Source: Chryseobacterium viscerum
GTDB taxonomy: Bacteria > Bacteroidota > Bacteroidia > Flavobacteriales > Weeksellaceae
Length of the DNA stretch: 64,000 nt
NCBI RefSeq assembly: GCF_002899945.2
Contig: NZ_PPEG02000007.1
Coordinates: forward strand, 310,001-374,000
Direction: 5' to 3'
This document shows positions 54,671 to 63,580 of the stretch, in pieces. The position numbers were made by a program, and so were the translations under genes. The notes under the pieces were generated by a model that was not told the origin of the DNA, searched no databases, and saw only the letters and a list, made by a program, of their open reading frames with translations. The first letter of the stretch is position 1, and each line of letters opens with the position of its first letter.

Positions 54671-54712
54671 ACACTTAAGTGTAATATATATTATTTTACA
54701 CTTAAAATGTGT
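54671..54712. promoter_or_regulatory. Twin palindromic operator-like sites upstream of the propeller lipoprotein
   Basis: ACACTTAAGTGT (54671-54682) is a perfect 12-base palindrome. ACACTTAAAATGTGT (54698-54712) has the same left half and a palindromic GTGT end. The centres are about 28 bases apart, close to three helix turns. The second site ends 36 bases before ATG 54749. Confidence 0.5.
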
Positions 54713-54748
54713 TATATTTATAGTAATAATAACTATAACCTGGAAATC

Positions 54749-55972
54749 ATGAAATTAAAATTTAATACCGCTATTTTATTTGTTACTTTGGTGATATTCA
54801 CTACTTGTCATGATGATAACCATAATTCGGATCATCCACATGATTCTTCGTTTTACATTGATTACAGAAGCCTAAAAGGATTACCAGACGGAATTGCCGT
54901 TATTGAACTCGATCCTGAAGCCCCAAATTTCGGATATATCAGCAGCAGGCTTGAACTGGGTGTTGGCGTGTTGCCACATCATATTTATTATAATCAGAAT
55001 GCTAAAAAAATGTTCACAACAGCTTTGGGAGGCAGTTATCTCTATGAGATAAAGACAGAAGAAGACGAGGATGGACAGCCAAAATTAATGAATGCAATCC
55101 CTATTGATACGGGTGAGAATACAGTGGGTGAGAATTTATTTTTCACCAATGACGGAAGATATTTTATGACCTTTATGGGTGGGGCAGGAGGTCCAAAAGA
55201 TGGCAGCATAGGTGTTTTTAACGCTAATAATAATCAGCTTATTAAAACAATTAAAGCACCAATTCAAGCTAATCCCAGCCAATTTATAATGTATCCACAC
55301 GGTATTTCAATTAATGAAGAAAAAGGATTAATGATGGTAACCTCTACCATTCACCCGGATCTTACTACCGGCGTAGGGAATACGTGTACTTTATTAGATC
55401 TCAATACTTATGAACTCAAGGAGACCTATCAGGTAGCAGATTCGCCGACAGATATGTCCAGTCCTGTTGAAGTTTTATTACTGCGTGGAAAATTTCCACA
55501 ATATGCACTTGCTACAACAATGCTTGGAGGAGATATCTGGATTGCTCCATACAATACGGCAACCAAAAAATATGATGCTTTCAGTAAAATTTTTGAAGGA
55601 AGCACACAAGGATTGGGCTGGGCACTTGAAATGTATATTGACGATTCAAACAAATTGTATGTGAGTTTTGCAGATCCCGGAAAAGTGCTTGTTTTTGATT
55701 TGGGCAATCTTCCCCAACTCAAACTTTTGAAAACATTTAACGCAGATAAAGGGGCACATCATATGGCCTTCTTTAAAACCAAATCAGGAAAAGATGTTGT
55801 AGCAGTACAAAATAATTTATTGGATATCCCTAACATCAACTCCGGAACCATCAGTGTAATCGATATCAATACAGGAAAAACATTAGGTACAGTGAATTTA
55901 CGGGATCGATATGGAATCCTGCCTGAATCTATTGAAGGGACCAACGGCCCAAGCAGCTATATGCATCACTAA
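54749..55972 (+). CDS. Beta-propeller lipoprotein with His-rich N-terminus
   Basis: 407 aa from ATG 54749. An upstream ATG at 54707 would put 14 polar residues before the signal peptide and overlaps the operator. Residues 5-19 are hydrophobic and end in FTTC, a lipobox, followed by HDDNHNSDHPHD, a metal-binding-like stretch. The rest is a seven-blade-type propeller (YncE/SBP56-like): SLKGLPDGIAVIEL, LPHHIYYNQNAKKMF, LFFTNDGRYFMTFMG, YPHGISINEEKG, GWALEMYIDDSNKLYVSF, KGAHHMAFFKTKSGKDVV. His residues recur at blade loops (LPHHI, YPHGI, GAHHMAF), possibly a copper or zinc site. Function not known; metal or redox role inferred. Confidence 0.65.
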   Translation: MKLKFNTAILFVTLVIFTTCHDDNHNSDHPHDSSFYIDYRSLKGLPDGIAVIELDPEAPNFGYISSRLELGVGVLPHHIYYNQNAKKMFTTALGGSYLYEIKTEEDEDGQPKLMNAIPIDTGENTVGENLFFTNDGRYFMTFMGGAGGPKDGSIGVFNANNNQLIKTIKAPIQANPSQFIMYPHGISINEEKGLMMVTSTIHPDLTTGVGNTCTLLDLNTYELKETYQVADSPTDMSSPVEVLLLRGKFPQYALATTMLGGDIWIAPYNTATKKYDAFSKIFEGSTQGLGWALEMYIDDSNKLYVSFADPGKVLVFDLGNLPQLKLLKTFNADKGAHHMAFFKTKSGKDVVAVQNNLLDIPNINSGTISVIDINTGKTLGTVNLRDRYGILPESIEGTNGPSSYMHH

Positions 55973-55999
55973 AATTTAGAATCCTGCTTCAGATGATAG

Positions 56000-56031
56000 C
56001 TATTCCAATATCATATTTTGGAATAGTTTTT
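56000..56031 (+). terminator. Terminator of the propeller lipoprotein gene
   Basis: 9-bp perfect stem (56000-56008 with 56018-56026) followed by TTTTTACC. Confidence 0.75.
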
Positions 56032-56107
56032 ACCGGGGATACATTGGTCCTTCAAAATCCTAAGTAGAGTAGGGTAAGTATTTGAAATTCAGTTTTTTTG
56101 TAAGGGA

Positions 56108-57373
56108 TTATTTTATATATAATCTCATTCTTTCTTCATACTCAGGTTTCAATTTTAAAAATTTCCATATTTTTTTATCATCAGGATTACTGATCCGGTA
56201 AAATATGATTTTATCTGCAGAGTACTTGAAATAAGGATGATTTTTAAGCCATTCCTCAGGAGCGTCTACTAATGAATATTTTGGAACATCTGAAGTATTC
56301 AATGGTGGAGCTATTGAGATCAGTTTTTGAACAAGATCCTGATCAATATTATAAGTGCTTAAAATCTGCTGCTTATTGACAAAACCTCCCAGTTTTTTTC
56401 GGAAACCAATGATGGAACCGGCACTTCTTTCATCTAAACCAAATTCTATAAGTTGTCTGAAACTAATCGCATTGAGATCGGTTTTAGAAAAATCTGTTTT
56501 TTCCTGCTGTTTTTCCTGAAGCTTGATATAAGGTTTCAGCTCCTGAAATTTCTCTGGAGAAATCACAAAACATTTCTGCAGATCATCCATACTTTTAAAG
56601 CTTCCCCTCAAATTCCGGTCACGGTAATTGATGATGGTCAAAGCTTGTTTTTCTGAAAATCCAAGTGTTTTCCAACCTTCTAAATCCAGCTGATTAGGAT
56701 CAAAAGAATGATATTGAATTTTGGTTTTAACCGAATTATTCTTTGAGTAATTCCTGAAGTTTTCGGGAGTTTTTGCCGGTAGTAAAAGATAAGGTTCTAG
56801 TTTACCGTAATTTTCCGGTGAAATGATAAAACATTCTTTAAACTTCTCTTTGCTGATAAAACTTCCCCCTAGATAATTCTTATATTTTAAAATGGCTTCT
56901 GCCTGTCTTTCACTGAAGCCCATTTTGAGCCAGTCGCTGGCAGAAAACTGATCAGGATTGAATTTTCCCGAAATAGTAATTTCTTTTTTTTCTACAGTAT
57001 TAAATTTTTTAGAATTTCCTTTTTCTGTAGCTTCGGGAAGTAATATGAAAGTTTCCAATTCACTAAATTTTTCCTCAGAAATAGCATAACATTTTTTCAA
57101 TTGTTCTCTTGAAGTGAATTTTCCACCTACGATACTTTTATACTTAAGAATCGTAGCGACTTGCTTTTCTGAAAATCCAAGCGTATGCCATTGCTCTTTA
57201 TCCAATAGGTTGGGATCGAAATCTGATAGATTGGAAGATACGGAAGAATCAGATATGAATGTAACTTCAGGAAATGGTTCTTTTTCCTTGCTGGTATATT
57301 TCTGATAGGCGAATAAAATAGTCAGTATTGTGACCATAAATGCCAATTTCTGGTAATAGTTTTTTCTCATCAT
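56108..57373 (-). CDS. Membrane-anchored helix-hairpin-helix repeat protein
   Basis: 421 aa. A single transmembrane helix at residues 8-25 (LAFMVTILTILFAYQ), then four related units of about 60-75 residues. Three follow FDPN...W..LGFSEKQ(A/V)..I..Y(K/R), ending in a conserved K(C/E)C(F/Y)-(A/V)ISPEK pattern and E.(Y/F)I.LP. The last is more diverged. Each holds the double-glycine GG.F helix-hairpin-helix of the ComEA type (VGGKFTSREQL, LGGSFISKEKF, LRGSFKSMDDL, LGGFVNKQQIL). HHH units bind DNA backbone, so an external DNA-binding or competence role is plausible but unproven. Stand-alone gene. Confidence 0.75.
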   Translation of the reverse strand: MMRKNYYQKLAFMVTILTILFAYQKYTSKEKEPFPEVTFISDSSVSSNLSDFDPNLLDKEQWHTLGFSEKQVATILKYKSIVGGKFTSREQLKKCYAISEEKFSELETFILLPEATEKGNSKKFNTVEKKEITISGKFNPDQFSASDWLKMGFSERQAEAILKYKNYLGGSFISKEKFKECFIISPENYGKLEPYLLLPAKTPENFRNYSKNNSVKTKIQYHSFDPNQLDLEGWKTLGFSEKQALTIINYRDRNLRGSFKSMDDLQKCFVISPEKFQELKPYIKLQEKQQEKTDFSKTDLNAISFRQLIEFGLDERSAGSIIGFRKKLGGFVNKQQILSTYNIDQDLVQKLISIAPPLNTSDVPKYSLVDAPEEWLKNHPYFKYSADKIIFYRISNPDDKKIWKFLKLKPEYEERMRLYIK

Positions 57374-57536
57374 AAAGTAAAATTATTAATAAAAATAAAG
57401 CATGTCAATAGCTGGTAATGAAATGGTTAAAGATGATATAGAGATTGTTTCTTATTGTTTAAAAGTTGATAGAAATGTTGCTTTTTTCTAATATAATTTC
57501 ATAATAAGGCTTGAAGTTCTGGTGAATATTTTTTAT

Positions 57537-57553
57537 ACGACAAGTTTTGTCGT
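57537..57553. promoter_or_regulatory. Palindromic operator-like site
   Basis: ACGACAAGTTTTGTCGT: perfect 7-base arms around GTT, in the shared upstream region of the HHH protein and the T9SS/RHS operon. No T run follows, so it is not a terminator. Confidence 0.5.
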
Positions 57554-57676
57554 TGCACAGAGATAATTTTACATCAGAATAAGACATACTTTACTCCATC
57601 ATAAAGAAGATTTAATTATTAATAGTATGATTTACAGTAAACTGTATTAAAGTGATTTTGATGTCTTAAAAAGTGT

Positions 57677-57684
57677 TAAATTTG
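57677..57684 (+). promoter_or_regulatory. -7 element of the T9SS/RHS operon
   Basis: TAAATTTG, 48 bases before ATG 57733. A TTG at 57658-57660 lies 16 bases upstream, slightly close for a -33 box. Confidence 0.45.
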
Positions 57685-57732
57685 TGCGGTTTTCAATAAA
57701 CTAATTACAACTCAGAAAACAACAATACAATA

Positions 57733-59337
57733 ATGAAAAAATTCTATATCGGTGCATTTACTTTATGCACGGTCTTAGGCATCTCTGCCCAGGAAGTGGT
57801 ATGGCAGAAAGATATCAAATCCTCTACTCAGGATTTTCTAAGCCAGGTCACCACAACCATCGACCAGCAGTATCTGATCACGGGAAGCTCTATTCAAAGC
57901 AATAAACAACAGACTTCAGGAAGTAAGCAAAACAACGGTTACGATTTCCATTTGGTAAAGCTCAACCAGCAAGGAAATGAGGTCTGGGAAAAATACTTTT
58001 CCGGACAAAATCATGATTATTTATCAGCCACAGTTACCACACAGGATGGTGGATTTCTCTTAGCCGGAACCTCTTATTCAGGAAAAGGACTGGATAAAAA
58101 AGAGGATTCCAAAGGAGGATCAGACATCTGGCTGATCAGAATCAATGAATTTGGAGATGAACTATGGCAGAAAACATTGGGAAGTTCTTCTGATGAAGAA
58201 GCCAGAGCTGTGATTCAAACGACGGATTTAGGATTCTTTGTTGCCGGAAATGTACAGAATGCTGCAAGAGGGTACGGTTCCAAAGACGTTTTGATTACAA
58301 GACTGGATAAGGATGGAAAAGAACTTTCGCAATTAATTTTAGGCGGAAAAGGCTTAGATGAAGTCGAAAAAATGATTCCAACAAAGGATGGTGGGGCTTT
58401 ATTGGGAATCTACTCCAGAAGTTCCGAGGTTCGTGTTTCGGGATCTGAAACTAAAACCCGTGAAACTACTGCCACGAATCCCGCATCCCGCATCGCAAAA
58501 TCCACGGATAACTTCGGCGAAGGCGACTACTGGATTGTCAAATTAGACAAAAACGGAAAAGTAGAATGGGAAAAGAACTTTGGTGGTAAAGGAGATGATC
58601 ACATCAGAACTTTGGCTATAACTTCAAATGGCTTCATCATTGGTGGCGAATCCAGATCAGAAAGATCAGGAAACAAAACTGTAGGGATTGAAGAAGGCAC
58701 AGATCTATGGCTGATTTCTTTAAACGAAAGAGGCGATGAACAATGGCAGAAATCCTACAACTTCAATAATAGAGATATTTTAATGAGTATGAGTGTCCTT
58801 CATTCTGCAGATGATAAATCTTCCAAAGGAATATTATTGGGAGGTTATACTCAGGCAGAAGGAAGAATACAAACCGATGATGAAACTTTTTGGATGCTGT
58901 ACTTAGATCAGAATGGCAATGAACAGTGGAGAAAGCATATCACCGGAGAATCAAGGAAGAAAGAGGAAAGGCTTTCCGATTTGAAACTCAACAGAGATGG
59001 TTCAATTGTATTAGCCGGAACCAGTGCAGAAGAATTGGGTAAGGAAAACTGGAAGATTGTTAAACTGGGAGACAAGCAGGTTGATCAATTAATCGAAAAA
59101 TATGACATCAAAATCTATCCAAACCCAGTTTCAGATTATGCTTATGTAGAAATCGGTTTTGATTTCAAAGATGCTGATATTCTTTTGTATGATATGAGCG
59201 GAAGACAGCTTCAAAGTGTTAAAACAAAGAACAGAGTGACCAAGATCAATACTCAGGCTTTGATTCAGGGAGCGTATCTGGTGGCTATAAAAACGGATAC
59301 TAATAAAACGGCGAATGCTAAATTGATAAAAAAATAA
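57733..59337 (+). CDS. T9SS type A propeller protein, first gene of an RHS operon
   Basis: 534 aa. Signal peptide at residues 1-19 (GISAQ). Residues 30-440 are repeated propeller-type units with a 'DGGFLLAGTS', 'G.DIWLIRIN..GDELWQK', 'DLGFFVAGN', 'DGGALLGIYSRS' rhythm, about seven blades. Residues 455-534 are a T9SS type A sorting tail (IKIYPNPVSDYAYVEIG, LYDMSGRQLQSVKT). No enzymatic motif. The gene is followed after 5 bases by an RHS-like protein, then by two more genes at 11- and 6-base gaps: one transcription unit. It probably carries or anchors the RHS proteins on the cell surface; inference from order. Confidence 0.85.
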   Translation: MKKFYIGAFTLCTVLGISAQEVVWQKDIKSSTQDFLSQVTTTIDQQYLITGSSIQSNKQQTSGSKQNNGYDFHLVKLNQQGNEVWEKYFSGQNHDYLSATVTTQDGGFLLAGTSYSGKGLDKKEDSKGGSDIWLIRINEFGDELWQKTLGSSSDEEARAVIQTTDLGFFVAGNVQNAARGYGSKDVLITRLDKDGKELSQLILGGKGLDEVEKMIPTKDGGALLGIYSRSSEVRVSGSETKTRETTATNPASRIAKSTDNFGEGDYWIVKLDKNGKVEWEKNFGGKGDDHIRTLAITSNGFIIGGESRSERSGNKTVGIEEGTDLWLISLNERGDEQWQKSYNFNNRDILMSMSVLHSADDKSSKGILLGGYTQAEGRIQTDDETFWMLYLDQNGNEQWRKHITGESRKKEERLSDLKLNRDGSIVLAGTSAEELGKENWKIVKLGDKQVDQLIEKYDIKIYPNPVSDYAYVEIGFDFKDADILLYDMSGRQLQSVKTKNRVTKINTQALIQGAYLVAIKTDTNKTANAKLIKK

Positions 59338-59342
59338 ACTTG

Positions 59343-62300
59343 ATGAAAAAATTATATTTACCCATATTATTAATAATATTAATTGGTTTTTCTTTCCAAT
59401 TGAAAGGGCAAGACCTCAATTTGAAACCTATCAATATCAAATCACCTGAATCTTACAGTTATGAAAGGATGGGTAATATTCCCATCAATATGAACAGAGG
59501 CACTATTGATCTTAATATTCCTTTATTGGATATCAATATTGATGGTTTTAGCAGTTCAATATCTTTAGGTTATGATTCTTCAGGATTTATTCCTACAAAA
59601 AAGTCAGGGTTTGCGGGATTGAACTGGTTCATTAACGCTTCTGGTGCTATTACACGTGAAGTAAGAGGGATTCCAGACGATTTTACAACCATTCAATCCG
59701 CTTCTCTTAATGGATTTTTATCGGCAATAGCAAATAATAAATCAGCTAATGACATCTATACAAAAAACTTCCAGCTGAGCAGTGGGCTTTCTACTCCTTG
59801 GCCGGGAATTTTTAATGGTTCTACTTCTTCAGAACTTGAATCTGACAAGTATAATTTTAATTTCTTAGGTATTTCAGGATATTTTACTTTAAGCAATGAT
59901 GGCACTCCTTTAATAAGATCTAACGATCCTAACCTCATAGTAGATATCTCCGGGTATTCACAGCAATGGGTTGCTGAACAGACCAATTGCAAACCAGAAA
60001 TATCATCATTCAAAATTATTGACGGCAATGGTAACAAATATTATTTCGGAGGAAGATACGATAATTTAGAAATTTCGAGTGATTTAGGAAACTATCAGAC
60101 TAATCAAGGCGCATACACAGGTGATGCTAACTTTACAATTACTTCCTGGTATTTAAATAAAGTGGAACTTAATAATGGGCGTACAATAAAGTACATTTAT
60201 AATGAGGACGACCCTATTGGCGCAGGCAGTAATTACTGTACGCAAAAAAATGCAATGCCACATTTAACGAATGCAAACAGTTTCAATTTTTCATTTGACC
60301 TCAACAGATATTTTTATCAGGAAGCACAAAATACAACAGCGCAATATGATTATTCTTGGGCGGGTTATTCTGTGTCAGGATCTTCACAAAGTAGTACCTG
60401 GCAAAGTCCATATATTAGAATCAATCTTACAAAAAAAGCAATGCTGAAGGAGATAAATGTTGATAATCTTTATACTATTTTTTTTACTTATGATACCTAC
60501 AATGATGACTTGGGTTATAAATCGTATAAACTAAAAAAGATTGAAGAAAAATATCAAAATAATATTACTAAAACCATTGATTTCACTATTAGCTCAAAAG
60601 GAAGCTCAAAAAGAAGGTGGCTGCTTACTGCTTTAAAGATCAATAATAAAGACTATGGATTTGAGTATTATAAGGATACTTCTTTTCCAGATGATGCCAC
60701 AAGAGGGGTAGATTATTGGGGATATTATAATGGAAATTCAGAAGGTAATATGATGATTCCTGATTATAAGTTTTATGCTAATACAGGAGATACCGAAATA
60801 CTTTCAAATAATAGAAATGTAAATTCTGATTTTAATGATATAGGTTTATTGAAAAAAGTTATCTATCCTACAAAAGGATATACAGAATTTTTTTATGAGC
60901 CTAATACATTTTCTTCCAAACTGATGAGAAATTCGGCGACCGCTTTTTTCCCCCAAATAGGTAATGAGGTTGGAATAGCGAGTGGTATGAGAATCCAAAA
61001 AATGATAGATAATGCAGATAATATAACACCGGTAGTAAAGACTTATAGATATACGAAGGACCTCAACTCTATTGAATCCAGTGGCATTTTAAAATCACTG
61101 TATAGTTTTGTTGACTATATTGAATATAAGCAAAGTGCACCAGGAGGCTACACTCTAAAAAAAGAACTTAAACAGACTGGTTCAAATATAGAGCTTCAGG
61201 CATATTCCAGTAGTAATATTGAATATTCCAATGTTTTTGAATATGTTGATGGACAAGTGCAAAAGCAGCATACATTCTCAACTTATAAGACAAATCCAGA
61301 TATGCTGAATAGCGCCAACTATTTTATACAGATACATACTCCACAATTTAACTATGATCATACACTTCAGGATTATCTTAAAAATAAAGAAACGGATCTT
61401 GAAGATCGAAGTTTTGCCAGAGGAAAATTAGTACAGGAAGATTATTATAAAGACAATGCAGTGATCAAAACTGTCAAAATGAATTATGGATTTATTGATA
61501 AAGACTACTGTAAGAACTTATCTAAAAATAATATTCTGGCTATAAATTGTAGAAATGTAAACCAAGATTATACTACTAGGGTGAAAAAAATATCAAATGC
61601 ATGGGAACTGTTTCAAAAAGAATTTGTCAAGCCCTATGCATTGCTTTCCTCCCAGATTGAAGAAAAGAATACTGGTGGAAATCTGATAACTCAGAGTACC
61701 CTCACCTATGATGATATTTCATACATGAACAATAATAAAGTAAACACAAGTACTCCGGATGGCAGAACCATTATTTCTGAGAAAAAATTTGCCCAAACAT
61801 TAAATAATACTAAGCTTATTAATCTAAACATGACGGGAATCCCATTACTGGATACAAATTCTCAGATAATAGGAACTAATACAAAAGTCTTGTCTAAAAC
61901 AGAAATTGTTTATCCTGTCACTTTGCCTTCTGCCCAGACTGGAAGCCTAGCACTTCCGATATCTGTATTATCTTATGATCTTCAAAATAATAGCTCTTCT
62001 ACTAATGTAACTTATGACAAATACGATTCTAAGGGTAACCTTTTGCAGTTTACAACAAGGGACGGACTTTCAACAGTAATTATCTGGGGGTATAATCAAA
62101 CACAGCCCATTGCTAAGATTGAGGGGGCTAAATTGATAGATATCCAGCAGTCACTTATTGATTCAATTGTCAATGCTTCTAATACTGATGCCTCAGCTTC
62201 AGTCAATAATGATGAAACATCATTTTTGTCAGTACTAGACTCATTCAGAAACAGTCTGGCTAATTATCAGATTACCACCTATACCTATGACCCTTTAATA

Positions 62301-62438
62301 GGTGTTCGAAGCATTACTCCGCCATCAGGGATCAGGGAGGTATATCTTTATGACTTAGCTAACAGGCTTAAAGAAATCAGAGAAAACAGTCAAACAGGGA
62401 ACCTCTTAAAGGAATTTAAATATAATTATAAACAATAA
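59343..62438 (+). CDS. Large secreted RHS-like (YD-repeat) protein, 1031 aa
   Basis: 1031 aa from ATG 59343; a TTG one codon upstream is not needed. Signal peptide at residues 1-21 (FQLKGQ). The N-terminal part has the SpvB/TcdB-type start (SYERMGNIPINMNRGTIDLNI, then GLNWFINASGAITREVRGI-like, with 'ITSWYLNKVELNNGRTIKY'). The middle is long beta-rich repeat sequence, and residues 960-1031 contain YD-repeat-type text (TYTYDPLIGVRSITPPSGIR, YLYDLANRLKEIRE). The end is short, with no obvious toxin domain. RHS shells enclose polymorphic toxins. Here the C-terminus stops at the YD repeats, so it may be only the shell or an orphan. Confidence 0.8.
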   Translation: MKKLYLPILLIILIGFSFQLKGQDLNLKPINIKSPESYSYERMGNIPINMNRGTIDLNIPLLDINIDGFSSSISLGYDSSGFIPTKKSGFAGLNWFINASGAITREVRGIPDDFTTIQSASLNGFLSAIANNKSANDIYTKNFQLSSGLSTPWPGIFNGSTSSELESDKYNFNFLGISGYFTLSNDGTPLIRSNDPNLIVDISGYSQQWVAEQTNCKPEISSFKIIDGNGNKYYFGGRYDNLEISSDLGNYQTNQGAYTGDANFTITSWYLNKVELNNGRTIKYIYNEDDPIGAGSNYCTQKNAMPHLTNANSFNFSFDLNRYFYQEAQNTTAQYDYSWAGYSVSGSSQSSTWQSPYIRINLTKKAMLKEINVDNLYTIFFTYDTYNDDLGYKSYKLKKIEEKYQNNITKTIDFTISSKGSSKRRWLLTALKINNKDYGFEYYKDTSFPDDATRGVDYWGYYNGNSEGNMMIPDYKFYANTGDTEILSNNRNVNSDFNDIGLLKKVIYPTKGYTEFFYEPNTFSSKLMRNSATAFFPQIGNEVGIASGMRIQKMIDNADNITPVVKTYRYTKDLNSIESSGILKSLYSFVDYIEYKQSAPGGYTLKKELKQTGSNIELQAYSSSNIEYSNVFEYVDGQVQKQHTFSTYKTNPDMLNSANYFIQIHTPQFNYDHTLQDYLKNKETDLEDRSFARGKLVQEDYYKDNAVIKTVKMNYGFIDKDYCKNLSKNNILAINCRNVNQDYTTRVKKISNAWELFQKEFVKPYALLSSQIEEKNTGGNLITQSTLTYDDISYMNNNKVNTSTPDGRTIISEKKFAQTLNNTKLINLNMTGIPLLDTNSQIIGTNTKVLSKTEIVYPVTLPSAQTGSLALPISVLSYDLQNNSSSTNVTYDKYDSKGNLLQFTTRDGLSTVIIWGYNQTQPIAKIEGAKLIDIQQSLIDSIVNASNTDASASVNNDETSFLSVLDSFRNSLANYQITTYTYDPLIGVRSITPPSGIREVYLYDLANRLKEIRENSQTGNLLKEFKYNYKQ

Positions 62439-62449
62439 AAACTCAAATT

Positions 62450-63574
62450 ATGAAAAAAGTAATATTCATTGCAGGAACTTTAGCAGCACAATTATCATTC
62501 GCACAATTATATACATCTGGGAGTATTGTCAATCAAACGTCTACACCTACATCTAATAATATAGGAATTGGGGTTCATGATCCACATTCCAATCTGGAAG
62601 TTGGAGACCAGAACGGAGGGAAAATAACGATTTCGACTGCAGGTTGGAGTGGTACTTCAGCCAGTCCTAAATATCCCATGTTAGAATTTGCAGGGTATTC
62701 TAATTCTCCTAAGGCAAGAATAATTGCTACTGAAGAAACGGGGAATATATATGGGTCTAAATTTTCTATTTTAGTTAATGATAATCTCAATGCGACAAGT
62801 ATGGCTGAAAGACTTTCAATCCTTCATAATGGAAATGTTGGACTGGGAAGAACAGAACCTAAAGAAAAATTGGATGTTTTTGGTAACATTTTGACGGGAT
62901 CAGGTGATTCTGCGATAGGTATCAATGCCTTTGCTATACGTTATGTGAATGGATCTTTAAATAATTGGGGATCTTTACGAAGCTCATCGTCTTCTTATAT
63001 GAGTTTTGGGGTAAAAGCGGATGGGGCAAACGTAGGTTGGTTATCCAGCAGTGGAGAAGCAAGTCTGGCAAAAACAGCTGTTACCGTAGGTAATGAAGGA
63101 TTTAGTTTCTTAAGCGCTCCTTCTCAACAGACAGCAATAGATTCACCGGTTTCAATGAATGAAATAATGAGAATTACTAATAGTGGAAATGCCTTACTAC
63201 AAGGTAAACTGGAAGCTAAAGAACTGAAAGTAACCTTAACGCCGACAGCTGATTTTGTATTCGAAGAAAACTATGACCTTCCAAAGCTGGAAGAGGTAGC
63301 AAAACATATTAAAGAGAAAAAGCACCTTCCTGAAATTGCATCTGCAAAGGTGATGGAGAAAGAAGGGGTAAATGTTGGTGAATTTCAGATTAAACTATTG
63401 CAGAAAATAGAAGAGCTTACGCTGTATGTCATTAAGCAGGATAGACAGCTAAAAGATCAGCAGGAAAAAATACAACAATTAGAAACTGAAAATTCAGATT
63501 TAAAAAATATCGCTTCAGAAATTAAACAGCTGAAAGAACAGTTTCTTACTATGAAATCTCATGCAACTCATTAA
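62450..63574 (+). CDS. Secreted tail-fibre-like protein with C-terminal coiled coil
   Basis: 374 aa. Signal peptide at residues 1-19 (LSFAQ). The middle has the 'IGIGVHDPHSNLEVGD' and 'VGLGRTEPKEKLDVFG' repeats of Bacteroidetes tail-fibre-like surface proteins. The C-terminus has the common segment PTADFVFEENYDLPKLEEVA followed by KHLPEIASAK and a coiled coil (residues 310-370, QIKLLQKIEELTLYVI...QQEKIQQLETENSDLK). Between the two RHS-like genes, 11 bases after the first and 6 before the second, so made with them. The coiled coil probably makes it a trimer. Confidence 0.8.
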   Translation: MKKVIFIAGTLAAQLSFAQLYTSGSIVNQTSTPTSNNIGIGVHDPHSNLEVGDQNGGKITISTAGWSGTSASPKYPMLEFAGYSNSPKARIIATEETGNIYGSKFSILVNDNLNATSMAERLSILHNGNVGLGRTEPKEKLDVFGNILTGSGDSAIGINAFAIRYVNGSLNNWGSLRSSSSSYMSFGVKADGANVGWLSSSGEASLAKTAVTVGNEGFSFLSAPSQQTAIDSPVSMNEIMRITNSGNALLQGKLEAKELKVTLTPTADFVFEENYDLPKLEEVAKHIKEKKHLPEIASAKVMEKEGVNVGEFQIKLLQKIEELTLYVIKQDRQLKDQQEKIQQLETENSDLKNIASEIKQLKEQFLTMKSHATH

Positions 63575-63580
63575 TATAGA

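Larger units (their letters stand above)
57374..57732. other. Divergent intergenic region upstream of the T9SS/RHS operon
   Basis: 359 bases without an ORF. It holds a perfect palindrome at 57537-57553, a -7-like box at 57677-57684 and AT-rich sequence between divergent genes. Confidence 0.6.
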
